DNA from: SB11 sp965249955
GTDB taxonomy: Bacteria; Bacteroidota; Bacteroidia; UBA8524
DNA length: 64,000 nt
Direction: 5' to 3'
NCBI GenBank assembly: GCA_965249955.1
Contig: OZ252261.1
Coordinates: 3,596,001-3,660,000, forward strand
Shown: positions 29,464 through 39,757 of the stretch, in pieces
Position numbering within the stretch: position 1 is the stretch's first letter
Layout of the letters: each line of letters opens with the position of its first letter
Position numbers and translations under genes: made by a program
The notes under the pieces: generated by a model
The model's database searches: none
Told to the model about the DNA's origin: nothing
Seen by the model: the letters and a program-made list of their open reading frames with translations, nothing else

Positions 29464-31266
29464 ATGAAAAAACTAATCTTAATTGCATTGGTGTTAACCG
29501 GGTTAACTACCAACGCGCAGTATTTCCAACATCTTTACGGATCGGCAGCTAATGATGAATACGGTGTATCAGGCACCAACATTAATACCGTAGCACCAGC
29601 TGGTCAATTTATGGTAGGCGTTGGTCTATCATGCCTACCTGTAAGCAGTATACCTGCTACCTATACCCGCCTAAATGGAAACGTACCGGGGCCGCCACAC
29701 TTTAACGAGAACTATGTGCTAGCAAACCCTGCCGGTGCAATGCTTAATGTAACCGGCTTGCCCCAAGCTATGGAACTTTCTACCTGTGGCTTGTTTGGTA
29801 TTGTTGGTAGTTATACCGACCCATCGGTTACAGCCCCTGGAAACTCAGGTGTGTTTTTTATGCAAGTAGCCGCCGGTGGCGGTGTAACTGCTGTATTTAA
29901 CTATATACCGCCCGCAGGTTCAGGGTGGGATATAGTAGATGTTACCGGTGCCAAAAAATCTATTGTTTTCCCTGGCGACTGGTATATAACCGGCACTGCC
30001 TTAGACCCTACAGGGTTATTTAAAGTATTTGCTATGCGAATAAACGAATGCTCGGGCGCTATGGTTTGGAGTGTTATGTATGATATACAAGCACCTGTTA
30101 TAAATGCTTGGGGCAGAGACATTGATGAAAACCTTATGAATCCTTTTGGTTTTCAAAGTGCTGCTATAGTGGGCAAAGTAAACGATGGCGTGTCTGACGA
30201 TGCTTTTTTGTTTCATATAGACGCTAATAATGGTGTACCGGCACCTCACCCTGTAATAATAACAGGTAGCCCAAATACTACCGAAGAATGGAGAAGTATA
30301 CGTCAAGCGCAAGCAGGGCCATTACCTCCGGGATTTATTTTGGGCGGTACAACAGATCTTTATGGTAATAAAGATTTTATGGTGACCCGTATGGATGGAC
30401 TTATAGCTCCGTTTTTTACCAATGTTTATGATTATAGTGTTAATCCAAATACAGACAATATCTGCTATGATGTGATTGAAAGATTAAACTCTGCCTGCAA
30501 TTATGAGTACTATGCTATTGGTAATGCTTCTAACGGTGCTTTTGGAGGTAGTGATGTAATGGTGGTGAAGATGGATCAGTTTGGAGTAACTATACCCGGT
30601 GATGAGTTTACCTATGGCGGTGGAGGAAATGATTATGCTACCAAAATAGACCAACGTACAACAACACCCTGTGCTGCTCCACCACCAAATTTGGACGGGC
30701 TTACTATGTTTGGTTCTACACAAGGTAGTTTTACAGGTTTAGGTGGTGCTGATATGTATATGATAAAAGCATATTTTAATGGCATTTCAGGCTGTAACGA
30801 AATGTTTAACAACCCCATACTACTGGGCGGAATGCAACCAAACCCTATGATGCCTGTTGTTGATATTTCTAAAATGGTACCTGATGTAAATCTATTAGCT
30901 ATACACAATAAAAATTCTGATGTTACTTTATGCTTTGCCAATATAATTGGAGGAGGTAACAATGCGCGTGTAGCACCAAAAGATGAGGGTAAAGAAGCAA
31001 ACCAAGCTATTTTGGTAATGCCCAACCCAACTGCCGCCGCCAGCCAAGAAGTTAAGTTAGAGGTAAATAGCAATATTGCTGGTGATGTTGAAGTTGAGAT
31101 TTATGATTTGCTTGGCAAAAAACAATATAGCCACCAACATACTTTGGTAAAAGGTAAAAATACATTGCCAATTGACCTAAGTACTACTACAATGGCGGCA
31201 GGTACTTACAGTGTGAAAATGAAAGGGGAAACCCAAACCCAAACGGTTATTTTAATAGTAAAATAA
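29464..31266 (+). CDS. T9SS type A sorting domain protein, secreted
   Basis: The 600-residue protein starts with a signal peptide (MKKLILIALVLTGLTTNA) and ends with a type IX secretion C-terminal domain (about 515-600: VMPNPTAAASQ, VEIYDLLGKKQY, LPIDLSTTTMAAGTYSVK). The middle is rich in Gly/Asn/Pro with repeated GGTTDLYGNKDFMV and GNASNGAFGGSDVMVVK blocks, as in beta-propeller surface proteins. It should be exported to the cell surface or medium. Cargo function is unknown. Confidence 0.9.
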   Translation: MKKLILIALVLTGLTTNAQYFQHLYGSAANDEYGVSGTNINTVAPAGQFMVGVGLSCLPVSSIPATYTRLNGNVPGPPHFNENYVLANPAGAMLNVTGLPQAMELSTCGLFGIVGSYTDPSVTAPGNSGVFFMQVAAGGGVTAVFNYIPPAGSGWDIVDVTGAKKSIVFPGDWYITGTALDPTGLFKVFAMRINECSGAMVWSVMYDIQAPVINAWGRDIDENLMNPFGFQSAAIVGKVNDGVSDDAFLFHIDANNGVPAPHPVIITGSPNTTEEWRSIRQAQAGPLPPGFILGGTTDLYGNKDFMVTRMDGLIAPFFTNVYDYSVNPNTDNICYDVIERLNSACNYEYYAIGNASNGAFGGSDVMVVKMDQFGVTIPGDEFTYGGGGNDYATKIDQRTTTPCAAPPPNLDGLTMFGSTQGSFTGLGGADMYMIKAYFNGISGCNEMFNNPILLGGMQPNPMMPVVDISKMVPDVNLLAIHNKNSDVTLCFANIIGGGNNARVAPKDEGKEANQAILVMPNPTAAASQEVKLEVNSNIAGDVEVEIYDLLGKKQYSHQHTLVKGKNTLPIDLSTTTMAAGTYSVKMKGETQTQTVILIVK

Positions 31267-31295
31267 ATTCATTTTACATATTGGTACTAAACAAC

Positions 31296-31323
31296 AAAGG
31301 CAGGGTTTTCGCCCTGCCTTTTT
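31296..31323 (+). terminator. Bidirectional terminator between T9SS gene and mscL
   Basis: AAAGGCAGGG (31296-31305) pairs with CCCTGCCTTT (31312-31321) around a six-base loop, flanked by T and A runs, so it can serve both convergent genes. Confidence 0.9.
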
Positions 31324-31361
31324 GTTGTGAAAAAAGTAATTGTTTATACCATAGGCTGAAG

Positions 31362-31670
31362 TTATTTGTCTTCTTCTTTGGCTTTCATTTTATTTACAGT
31401 TTTAATTACCATAAACAGAATAAAAGCAATGATTAGAAAGTTAAGTGATGCTTGTATAAAATTACCATACTTAACTTCTGCATCACCTACTTTGTATGAT
31501 AATTCAGCAAAATCGTATCCGCCTGTAAGTATTCCTACAATAGGCATAATTATATCTTTCACTAGCGAATCGACAATCTTGCCAAATGCGGCACCAATTA
31601 CCACACCTACGGCAAGGTCTATAACACTGCCTTTCATGGCAAACTCTTTAAATTCTTTTGCAAAGCCCAT
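31362..31670 (-). CDS. mscL: Large-conductance mechanosensitive channel MscL
   Basis: The 102-residue protein has the N-terminal helix FAKEFKEFAMKGSVIDLAVGVVIG and pore TM1, a periplasmic loop, TM2 (NFLIIAFILFMVIKTV) and a Lys/Glu-rich cytoplasmic tail. It releases solutes on hypo-osmotic shock at the inner membrane. It is shorter than E. coli MscL (136), mainly in the loop and C-terminus. Confidence 0.95.
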   Translation of the reverse strand: MGFAKEFKEFAMKGSVIDLAVGVVIGAAFGKIVDSLVKDIIMPIVGILTGGYDFAELSYKVGDAEVKYGNFIQASLNFLIIAFILFMVIKTVNKMKAKEEDK

Positions 31671-31770
31671 AGTTAATTTATTTAAGTAGTTGTTTTATAG
31701 GTTAGTTTAAATCGAATTTAATAAATTTATACTAAGCTTTGCAAGTTATGTGTGTTATTTATACACCTTC

Positions 31771-32070
31771 TCAATTATGAGATAACTTTTTTGCCATAGT
31801 TGCCGATGCTGCATCAGCGTATATTCCATACGCATTTACCAAAACACCTTTACTGCCATCTTTAGCTTCAATAGCATATAACACCGACTCGTCAGAAGGG
31901 TTTGTTTCCCCTTCAAACCGATAGGTTTCTGTTATTTCAAAATCTTCGGGGTGTAAACGTATATCATTTGCTGCACAATGCAGGCAATCGGGTTGTAAAT
32001 TAAAATCAAGGGTATACCCTCTACTTTTTAAATCGTTAAGGGCTTCAACAAGTGTATCGTATGCTTTCAT
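31771..32070 (-). CDS. Small conserved protein (often annotated as phosphoribosylpyrophosphate synthetase)
   Basis: The 99-residue protein (opening MKAYDTLVEALNDLKSRGY) resembles small Bacteroidota proteins that are frequently labelled phosphoribosylpyrophosphate synthetase. That label is doubtful: it is too short and lacks PRPP synthase motifs. It has Cys32 and Cys35 in DCLHCAAND. No function can be given. Confidence 0.7.
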   Translation of the reverse strand: MKAYDTLVEALNDLKSRGYTLDFNLQPDCLHCAANDIRLHPEDFEITETYRFEGETNPSDESVLYAIEAKDGSKGVLVNAYGIYADAASATMAKKLSHN

Positions 32071-32139
32071 GTTAAAAAAGGGTTTGTTACTGCCAATATA
32101 CTTTTAACATTTAGCATTTTCCATTTATCAGTAAAGAAT

Positions 32140-32168
32140 TTAAAGGCAGTTTTAATTTGCTTTTTGCC
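32140..32168 (-). terminator. Weak hairpin after the WG-repeat gene
   Basis: AAAGGCA and TGCCTTT arms enclose about 14 bases, downstream of the WG-repeat gene on the minus strand. T-rich flanks are modest. Confidence 0.3.
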
Positions 32169-32243
32169 TTTGGCTATTAGCTATTGATTGGAAGTTCTTT
32201 TTTAGAATTTTGAACTTAAAGTTTTGATTTTACTGTTTATAAG

Positions 32244-35200
32244 CTATTGCTTTGGTGTCCATACCCAATCGCCAATTGGTTGCAGATACCCTACTTTTTT
32301 ACCCAATTCTACGCGGTATAGTTGTGCCAAAGGTTCAAATTCAAGTTTTTCAAAATTGGCATCAGTAAGAAACACGCCGTTGGCATTAACAATATAGCGG
32401 GTTTTGTAAGTTCCTGCACGGGCAAAATTATTTTCGTAGGGTTTTACCCAATCGTATTTTGGCTCGGCAACCCAAATACCATCGGCATCAATAACGCCCC
32501 ACTTCCCTTTTTTTAATACCATAGAGAAGCCATTACTAAAAGGCAATGCAGTTGCAATATTTTTTTCAACCACTACCCCGCTTAGGGTTATTATTTCTCC
32601 TTTACTTTCGCTTTGTTGCGGTTGGTGGTAAAACAAACCATACCCTAAGTAACGCAAGTTTCTATAAGAGGTAGGCATAATAGTATCACCGTTATAATTA
32701 ATCACACCCATTTTACTACCCGAACCTATTATGCAAAATTCTTGGTACAAGTTTTTGGAGTTTATAGGCCTGTTTACCAAAAGTTTTTTGTCATCACCGT
32801 CAATAATATATGTACTCGAGCCTTTTTGGGCTATTATTCGACCATCGGTCAATATTGATACATTACGTACTTTACCCAGTTTTTTTGGCTTGTTTTCTAT
32901 TGTATCAAATACGTATACACTATACCTGTTACGGCTTTTACGCAACAAATATTTACCAGCTACAGGGCCTTCAATTTTTTGATATTTAAAGGGGATAATT
33001 ACATTGTTGTTATTATCTATTAATCCCCATTTGCGTTTTTTGGCGACAATACAATTGCCTAGCGAGTCGAAGTTTTTAGTGCGTTTGTATTTGTTTTTGC
33101 CTACGATATCGGCGTTTTTATCTATTACCACCCATTTTGCACCACTTATTACTGCCGTAGCTCGGTTTTGCATAAAGGGGGTAAGTTTTGTAAATGTATT
33201 GTTTAAGTATTCTGTTCCTTCAGCATCAATAATAACATATTTCCCTTTTTTGCGTATCCAAGCGCGTCCATTACTAAATTCTCCTGCCCTTCTATATTCA
33301 TTTGTTACTTCTTGCCCTGTAATATCTATATGGGTATATCCCTTGCTATTGCGTACCAGTGCAAACCCGTCTTTAAAGTTATTGGCGCGGTTATATTGCT
33401 GATTATTAATCTTTTCACCATTGCCATTTACATAATAATAAAGGTTCCCATTATTGTTATTTCTTATTGTAACCAAACCATAACCGCAACTAAAACTATT
33501 TACACGATCGAAGTTAAAACCTGTTATAGGGTCGCCCAGTGTATCTATATATCCTTCTTTGGCTATGTAATCTTCTACTAAAAATTGTTTCCCGTCAGAG
33601 TGAGGCAAGCGGGTAATAAGATGGTGTTGGGCTTTTACAACTTGCTGAAAGTTGTCATTAATTACCCCGTAGTAGTTCTCTTGTTTTACTATGGCTCTTC
33701 TGTTATAAAAGTTATTAGCAAAGGTGTATTTACCGTCTATTTTCCGCCCGTTTTTATCAATATATATCCAATAACCTTTTTTAAAGTCTATATCTCTTTG
33801 ACCGGGATTACTACTTCCATTATCAAAATCTATACGCCCCCTTAGTTGATTAATATAACTCCACGCCGATATACGGTTAATATCGCTGCCGTCAAATGGT
33901 TTATTATCTATTCCACCAATAAAAGCCCTCGATATTCCTTCGTGTTGTTCATCAATATACCTGCAACCCGATAGCATTCTTCCTCCCCTTGGGGTGATAA
34001 TAATATACTGACCCGATAGTAGCATTCCTCGCGCATAAACAAACCCCTTGCTATTTAGTACTATAGGGTCTATGTATGCCATTGAAGGTTTTACTAAAAT
34101 TTTGCCATCGCTTTCACGCACCAAGCCTTTACGCCCCTGAAACAATACTTTAAAGCCTGCAATACCTACCGAATAATCTTTGTCTCCCAGTTGTACTATG
34201 GCATATTGCGAGGTATCGGTTCGGGTTACTGAATTAAATAAAGGTTTTATAAGTGTATCGCCATTGGCATTTTGCAAACCCCATTTATTTACTGCAGTAT
34301 CGTAAAACCAATTGCCCATGCGCAGGTTACGCCTAGGTGCTGTGCCCAAATTTTGTGTATTGCGGCCTGCATTTTGCCACTGTGGCCCTCCTTTTACATC
34401 AAGGGTAATAACGTTTTGGTATTTTATAACCTCTGTTACCTGTCCTCTATCGTTTAGGGTATAAATTTCAAGTGTATTGCCTTTTTTGCACTTGGCAGTA
34501 TTGTCGCCTAGGTCAATATCGTCGTATTGTGTTGCGGCTATTTCTCTTCCCAAAGTATTTATTAGTCCCCATTTATTGTTTTTCTTTACAATAGCTACAT
34601 TATTTTCTATATCATCAATAAAATCGTACTTAGGCTCAACTATCTGCTTGCCTGTGCTATCGCACAAGCCTATCAGCTTATTATTTATGGTATAGTAGTA
34701 GTTGTCTTGTTCGTAAAAATCATCAAAAATGGCGGGCAATAGCTCGCTACCCAATGCACCATACAAACCTCTTTTTCCGTTTTTGGTAATAAGTAATGCT
34801 TCGTTGCCATACCTTTCGGCCGTTTGGTAGGCTGTTTTGGGTATAGGTAAGTGGGTTGATAGGTTTATTACCTCGCTGGTATCTTCTTTTTCAAACAACG
34901 CCCATGCTTGGTTTATATTTGTAATTTGCCGCCAGTTGTGGGCAAACTGTTGTTTACCCAACGTATCGTATAAACCTAAAAGATTGTCTTTTTGAACTAA
35001 AAAAAGTGAGTTGCTAAAGCCAGACACTGCCTGATATATAGGTGGTAAAATTTCACTACCTAACTTGTTATACAAACCTCTCTCCTCGTTTATAGCAACA
35101 AAAAAGTAATTGTTAACTAAATCGATATAGGTATAGGCTTCATCAAGTATTTTATCTCCGCTAAAATTGTATAATCCCCACAAACTATCGTCGTATGTGG

Positions 35201-35636
35201 TTAGTATAAAATCATTTGCGGGGTTAAATCGCCTCCATGTATTGCGCAAACTTACCTGAACAAAGTGTTTAATGGTTTTGTAATTAACAGGCAATATGGT
35301 GTTAAACATGATATCACTTATCCCTTGTTTTCCGTCTTGTTCAATCAGCAGAAAATCACCGCTAAATACTTCTACTTTAGCATTAACAGGCAATTGTGTT
35401 ACTTGCCCCTGCTTATTTATAAGCCCGGGTACGCCATTGTGTTTTACTTTGGCATACATATTCCCCCTAAAACTCTCAGCACGCTGAAACTGTGGCTCTA
35501 TTACCACCCTGCCCCTTTCGTCCATGTACCCCCAAAGGCCGTTTACCTTTATGGGCAACAACACTATATCGTTGTTTTGGGCAAAGGTGCTAAGGTGGCA
35601 TACCACTACCAATATGATTGCTACTAACAGCCTCAT
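32244..35636 (-). CDS. Large exported WG-repeat protein
   Basis: The 1130-residue protein has a signal peptide (MRLLVAIILVVVCHLSTFA) and more than 15 WG-type repeats along its length (for example LWGYMDERGRVVIEPQF, KWGLINTLGREIAATQYD, KWGVIDADGIWVAEPKYD). WG repeats form beta-propeller-like solenoids; the role in Bacteroidota is unknown. Some units have lost the WG pair. No catalytic domain is visible. It precedes unrelated envelope genes on the same strand. Confidence 0.9.
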   Translation of the reverse strand: MRLLVAIILVVVCHLSTFAQNNDIVLLPIKVNGLWGYMDERGRVVIEPQFQRAESFRGNMYAKVKHNGVPGLINKQGQVTQLPVNAKVEVFSGDFLLIEQDGKQGISDIMFNTILPVNYKTIKHFVQVSLRNTWRRFNPANDFILTTYDDSLWGLYNFSGDKILDEAYTYIDLVNNYFFVAINEERGLYNKLGSEILPPIYQAVSGFSNSLFLVQKDNLLGLYDTLGKQQFAHNWRQITNINQAWALFEKEDTSEVINLSTHLPIPKTAYQTAERYGNEALLITKNGKRGLYGALGSELLPAIFDDFYEQDNYYYTINNKLIGLCDSTGKQIVEPKYDFIDDIENNVAIVKKNNKWGLINTLGREIAATQYDDIDLGDNTAKCKKGNTLEIYTLNDRGQVTEVIKYQNVITLDVKGGPQWQNAGRNTQNLGTAPRRNLRMGNWFYDTAVNKWGLQNANGDTLIKPLFNSVTRTDTSQYAIVQLGDKDYSVGIAGFKVLFQGRKGLVRESDGKILVKPSMAYIDPIVLNSKGFVYARGMLLSGQYIIITPRGGRMLSGCRYIDEQHEGISRAFIGGIDNKPFDGSDINRISAWSYINQLRGRIDFDNGSSNPGQRDIDFKKGYWIYIDKNGRKIDGKYTFANNFYNRRAIVKQENYYGVINDNFQQVVKAQHHLITRLPHSDGKQFLVEDYIAKEGYIDTLGDPITGFNFDRVNSFSCGYGLVTIRNNNNGNLYYYVNGNGEKINNQQYNRANNFKDGFALVRNSKGYTHIDITGQEVTNEYRRAGEFSNGRAWIRKKGKYVIIDAEGTEYLNNTFTKLTPFMQNRATAVISGAKWVVIDKNADIVGKNKYKRTKNFDSLGNCIVAKKRKWGLIDNNNNVIIPFKYQKIEGPVAGKYLLRKSRNRYSVYVFDTIENKPKKLGKVRNVSILTDGRIIAQKGSSTYIIDGDDKKLLVNRPINSKNLYQEFCIIGSGSKMGVINYNGDTIMPTSYRNLRYLGYGLFYHQPQQSESKGEIITLSGVVVEKNIATALPFSNGFSMVLKKGKWGVIDADGIWVAEPKYDWVKPYENNFARAGTYKTRYIVNANGVFLTDANFEKLEFEPLAQLYRVELGKKVGYLQPIGDWVWTPKQ

Positions 35637-35691
35637 TTGCGTTTGTGATTGGGTTTATTTTGGGTGAATTTAGCTAATAACCTGTTGGGGT

Positions 35692-37113
35692 TTATATACC
35701 ATCAACAAATTTACTAATATCGGTGGTGCTACTAAATTTACGGTTTACCTCGTTAAACCTAAAGGTGTAATCGCCTCCATCTTTAAGACCTTTTGAGTTC
35801 ATTTTAGCAAAATCGTCTTTGCCAAATACAGCTACTTTATCATCGGGCAATACAGCCATTAATACGTTATCCTTTTTAGGGTCGAATTTTATAGTTGGAG
35901 CATTAGGGTAGCAGTAAGTTACAGTATTATCGGTTTTGCAAATGTGGTATATATACATATTGGCATTATCAAACCCATCATCTCCAAGCTCCACTTTCCA
36001 GTTTATTGCAAACAAGCCGTCATCGCTACGGTAGCGGTCGCAATTATAAATACCAAAACTGCTAACAGTAAATGCACGTACAATCTCAGCGTGTTTATTA
36101 TATGATTCATTAGAACCCTTATTCATAGCTGCTATTCGTGCTTGTCTGGTATTGTAGGCTGTTAAACTACTTTGGTATTTTGCCAGTGCTTTATCAAAAG
36201 CTTTGCCGCTAAGTGCGGGTACTACCAATGCTTCGTAAGTATTTTTACCCGAAACTACTTTAAGATTAAAGGTTGATGCTGCTGCATCGGCCAACTCTAG
36301 TGATACACTGCTCCACTTTTCTTTCATCAGCCAAGCATTGTTTTTAGGGTCGTTGGCTTCATCATCACCTGCATATTGCCATACTATACCGTTAAACTCT
36401 TTTAAATATGGGTATTTGTCATAGTCAACATTAAGGTTTAGTACAGTGGCATTAGGGTCGTATTTTTTGGGTGCAAGGGGTGCTGCTACGTTTTCAGTTG
36501 CTGTGCCATCTGAAGCCGCCAGCCCCTCAGCAGTGGTTGGAAGGTTTTGAGTAGGCACAAAGTCAGGATTTTTTTCAGGTTTCACTGCCGATGCTAATTC
36601 TTTCCACTCACCTTTTTCTTCATCAAAATAGTAGTGGTTATAGTTTTCTTCGGGTTTAAAAGAGGCTAATTGCACTTTTAGGTCTTTACCGTCGGCAATG
36701 GCAATTTCGTTAACACCGCTATACCCTTTAATTTCAAACATACCCGCACTTTCAAAATCGTACTCTTCTCCACCATCAGTCATTTTCATGGGTATACCGC
36801 TTACCATTATATCAACAGCACTATGAAACTCGCGGTATTTTAAATCTACCTGCCCGCTAACGGGTTGCCCGTTTTTATCAACAAAGGCATTTGGCGGCAC
36901 CATTATTCTAGTACCGTTTTCAAGTTTTATCTCTCCGCCTTTCTCAGCATCAACAGCATAGGTTTGTGCTGCAATTTTTACATTTTTAAAAGGCTCTTTT
37001 ATGGTTTGCTTACTTTGTGAGGTTGATTTCTCGGTTGTACAACGGAAAAGAAAAACACTAATCAGCAGCAGTAGCGAAACTACCCCTATACGGGTGATAT
37101 TAAGATTTTTCAT
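35692..37113 (-). CDS. Putative lipoprotein of unknown function
   Basis: The 473-residue protein starts with a hydrophobic signal segment ending FLFRCTTEK; the residue before Cys is Arg, so the lipobox is poor but lipid anchoring is possible. Around residues 60-130, ENGTRIMVPPNAFVDKNGQ and SGQVDLKYREFHSAVDI match a conserved Bacteroidota domain of unknown function. A Glu/Pro-rich linker follows. It probably sits in the envelope. Confidence 0.7.
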   Translation of the reverse strand: MKNLNITRIGVVSLLLLISVFLFRCTTEKSTSQSKQTIKEPFKNVKIAAQTYAVDAEKGGEIKLENGTRIMVPPNAFVDKNGQPVSGQVDLKYREFHSAVDIMVSGIPMKMTDGGEEYDFESAGMFEIKGYSGVNEIAIADGKDLKVQLASFKPEENYNHYYFDEEKGEWKELASAVKPEKNPDFVPTQNLPTTAEGLAASDGTATENVAAPLAPKKYDPNATVLNLNVDYDKYPYLKEFNGIVWQYAGDDEANDPKNNAWLMKEKWSSVSLELADAAASTFNLKVVSGKNTYEALVVPALSGKAFDKALAKYQSSLTAYNTRQARIAAMNKGSNESYNKHAEIVRAFTVSSFGIYNCDRYRSDDGLFAINWKVELGDDGFDNANMYIYHICKTDNTVTYCYPNAPTIKFDPKKDNVLMAVLPDDKVAVFGKDDFAKMNSKGLKDGGDYTFRFNEVNRKFSSTTDISKFVDGI

Positions 37114-37273
37114 AAAGAAATATGGGGGGTTAAAAGGTTATTTATTACTGAAAACGTCAATTTGTTTTGCATTAGTATACCTATAACTACTTACTAGATG
37201 AAAAGATACACTTTGTGCATGGATTTTTTTTCTAATTAAATAGTTGGATTTCAATCCAAACCTATTTCTATAT

Positions 37274-37322
37274 AAATTATAAAGCGAAGCAAAACTTAAA
37301 GTTCTGCTTCGCTTTATAATTT
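37274..37322. repeat. Near-perfect 49-nt palindrome (strong hairpin)
   Basis: Arms AAATTATAAAGCGAAGCA (37274-37291) and TGCTTCGCTTTATAATTT (37305-37322) are exact complements, and the loop AAACTTAAAGTTC pairs further except one A·C. It lies just after the DUF3078 gene stop. It may be a terminator without a long T tract or a cruciform/protein-binding site. Confidence 0.7.
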
Positions 37323-37361
37323 CAAGACGATGGGTTTTATGCCCGCCAACAATTGGCAAAA

Positions 37362-38264
37362 TTAATCCTTGCCCAACTTTACTAAAAAGCCAACGTTTAA
37401 TACTTGGCTTATTTGTACATCTTTATCTTGCGTAAGATCGTAATATAGTATTGACGAGAAGGTGGTGTTTATATACTTGGTTACTTTGGCTGTAAACATT
37501 ATATCTAAACGATGTACAAAGTTACTAAGGTATATTTTTTCATAATCGAAAAAACCAAAGTAATTGGCTTTGAAATTTATGGTTGGTGTAATATCTCTGT
37601 TATAACCTGATACTATTTGCATACCAAATTGTTGCGAAAAAACTTTATTGGTGTCTACCCCATAGTTATTGGGCACGGTTTTGCGTATTTCTTTATCGGT
37701 AACAAAGGTGTAACGAAGAGAAGCTACACCAAAACGTGCAAAAAAGTATTTGTTTGGTTTGTACTCTACCCCCAATGGTATGGTAAGGTATGCGGGAGCA
37801 AAAAAATTACTTTTCCGTTCTACGTATAAAGTGTCGTCGTCGTTTTCATACCCGGGAGTAAACTGCGTTAAAAGGTTGGCTCCCATATAACCACTCCATT
37901 TATTACTAAATAAATAAGCAAATTTCACATCGGCCAAAAGCACATCAATTGTTTTGCTTTGTACTTGCCCTTTTACTTTTTGTATACCGTGTTGTGCATC
38001 CAGCTTACCTACGTAGGCAAATTTTCTTTTTTCGTACCCTGTATTGATGTTTAATGTACCCCCTATTGAGTACGAGTTTACACCGCCTCCATTCCAGTTG
38101 GGACTAAACGATGCTTGATTAAAATTCACTCCAAATGCCATTGCTGTAGTCCATTTTCCAGTATCAGGGCCAATTTTAGCTTTTAAAACTTCTATGGGTT
38201 TATTTTGGGCAATACCAATGCTAGCTAGCAAAACCAATACTAGCAGTAAACTATATTTTTTCAT
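37362..38264 (-). CDS. DUF3078 domain protein, outer-membrane beta-barrel-like
   Basis: About 301 residues from ATG 38264, which yields a signal peptide (MKKYSLLLVLVLLASIGIAQ); a longer frame starts at 38339. DUF3078 features appear as KWTTAMAFGVNFNQASFSPNW and NINTGYEKRKFAYVGKLD. Alternating hydrophobic strands and a C-terminal hydrophobic ending suggest an outer-membrane barrel. Function is unknown. Confidence 0.85.
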   Translation of the reverse strand: MKKYSLLLVLVLLASIGIAQNKPIEVLKAKIGPDTGKWTTAMAFGVNFNQASFSPNWNGGGVNSYSIGGTLNINTGYEKRKFAYVGKLDAQHGIQKVKGQVQSKTIDVLLADVKFAYLFSNKWSGYMGANLLTQFTPGYENDDDTLYVERKSNFFAPAYLTIPLGVEYKPNKYFFARFGVASLRYTFVTDKEIRKTVPNNYGVDTNKVFSQQFGMQIVSGYNRDITPTINFKANYFGFFDYEKIYLSNFVHRLDIMFTAKVTKYINTTFSSILYYDLTQDKDVQISQVLNVGFLVKLGKD

Positions 38265-38548
38265 TAAACTGATGATATTTACTGCAAAAAAACTTAAAAA
38301 AGTTGAAAAGGAGTGTTGTTTATTGCTATTTAAAATCAAAAGCCTGTACTAAAAATGGACTTGTTGTTTCACTACCTACAAATTTACGCTGGCATTTATG
38401 TGTCTACACGATATTAAGGCCATTATGATTTTTACATAACTATACCTGTACAATAGCTGTTTTTTTAGTAATGCTGTACTTTAGCTAATAAGCTGGGTAT
38501 GATTTGGTAGTGTCTCTTTTTAAATATTGATAATCAATTAATTAAGCA

Positions 38549-39124
38549 CTAAAAATTTTTCTTTCTTAATTCATAACTTGCTGTACCTCCCGACGATGTA
38601 AACACCATTTTTATCAATCCGTTTGTTTTATTTACATAGTACGTTTGTTTTGCTCCACTTTTCTTATAAGTCGTTTCAATCTCTGTGCAGCTAAAAGTCC
38701 CAAGAGGTACAGTTATACTAAGTTCAATTTGTTTAACGGTTGAAAAAAGGCTGTCTTGCCCGTTAAAATCAGCCCATGTATCTCCTTGTTTAGAGTTTTG
38801 GCTCGCTATACGCACAGCATTGCTTTTGTCTCGCCCAAAATCATAACTACGCAGGTATTCACCCTCAACATATTGGTACGAAGTTGCTTTAGTCACTGCA
38901 TCTTGCATAAACATTTCATAAATGCCTTTGTTTTCGGCTACTGTACTTATAGTTAGACTATCGTATATACCGCCGTTATATCTAAAATCATATATCCATT
39001 GATGCCCTACTTTAAGGTAAGCAAATGACTTTTGACTCTCAGGCTGAGGTACACTTTCCTCTTTTTTACACGATGCAATAGCGAATAAGCATACCGCAAA
39101 CACTAGGATTGTTTTGATTTTCAT
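38549..39124 (-). CDS. Small putative lipoprotein
   Basis: The 191-residue protein has a clear lipobox in its signal (MKIKTILVFAVCLFAIASC, then KKEE), placing it in the inner or outer membrane. The mature part is beta-rich (YLKVGHQWIYDFRYNGGIYD). I do not recognise the family. It is divergent from the HEAT-like gene with 111 bp between starts. Confidence 0.75.
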   Translation of the reverse strand: MKIKTILVFAVCLFAIASCKKEESVPQPESQKSFAYLKVGHQWIYDFRYNGGIYDSLTISTVAENKGIYEMFMQDAVTKATSYQYVEGEYLRSYDFGRDKSNAVRIASQNSKQGDTWADFNGQDSLFSTVKQIELSITVPLGTFSCTEIETTYKKSGAKQTYYVNKTNGLIKMVFTSSGGTASYELRKKNF

Positions 39125-39218
39125 ATTTGTATCTGTTTTTGATGCAAAATTGTTAAAATGTACACTTTTTTATATCACCCATAAGGATGATTTGATTAAT
39201 ACACTTGTACTAAAGTGT

Positions 39219-39226
39219 TATTTTTG
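39219..39226 (+). promoter_or_regulatory. -7 promoter element of the HEAT-like gene
   Basis: TATTTTTG fits the consensus. TTTG at 39191-39194 is a possible -33 box with a long 24-bp spacer. The start at 39236 follows an AGGA sequence. Confidence 0.55.
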
Positions 39227-39235
39227 AACAAGGAA

Positions 39236-39757
39236 ATGGATATAAAAGTTGCACTTTTAAAAGAACACAGCAAAATACAAGCTCAAAAAATTGCGGTATG
39301 GGCAAGCCAAAGCAATGCAAATTTTAATACACTGTTGGATGCTTTTTTAAACGGAGATTATCGTTTAAACCAGAGGGCTGCTTGGCCTTTGGGTATGGTA
39401 GGCCAAAAATATCCTAAAAGAGTTACCCCCTATTTGGGTGTACTGATTAATAACCTTACAAATAAGGGATTACACGATGCTGTGAAACGAAATACAGTGC
39501 GTTTATTACAGGATATGGATGTGCCCGAAGAGTATATGGGTATACTTGCCGACGTTTGTTTTGGCTACTTGGCCGACCCTAAAGAAGCTGTCGCCATTAA
39601 AGTATTTAGTATGAGTGTTTTATACAACATTACAAAACACTATCCCGACATGAAAAACGAGCTTAAATTACTGATAGAAGAGCAATTACACACAGGAAGT
39701 GCAGGTTTTAAAAGCCGAGGGAGTAAAATACTAAAGGCACTTGACAAACTGCCCTAA
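39236..39757 (+). CDS. HEAT-repeat-like cytoplasmic protein
   Basis: About 173 residues from ATG 39236; an earlier in-frame start at 39215 would lie inside the promoter. The protein is all-helical with HEAT/armadillo-like pairs (NQRAAWPLGMVGQKYPKRV, DAVKRNTVRLLQDMDVP, EAVAIKVFSMSVLYNITKHY). It has no signal peptide. Such proteins bind others; a partner is unknown. Its stop overlaps the stop region of the convergent CPBP gene by 4 bp. Confidence 0.75.
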   Translation: MDIKVALLKEHSKIQAQKIAVWASQSNANFNTLLDAFLNGDYRLNQRAAWPLGMVGQKYPKRVTPYLGVLINNLTNKGLHDAVKRNTVRLLQDMDVPEEYMGILADVCFGYLADPKEAVAIKVFSMSVLYNITKHYPDMKNELKLLIEEQLHTGSAGFKSRGSKILKALDKLP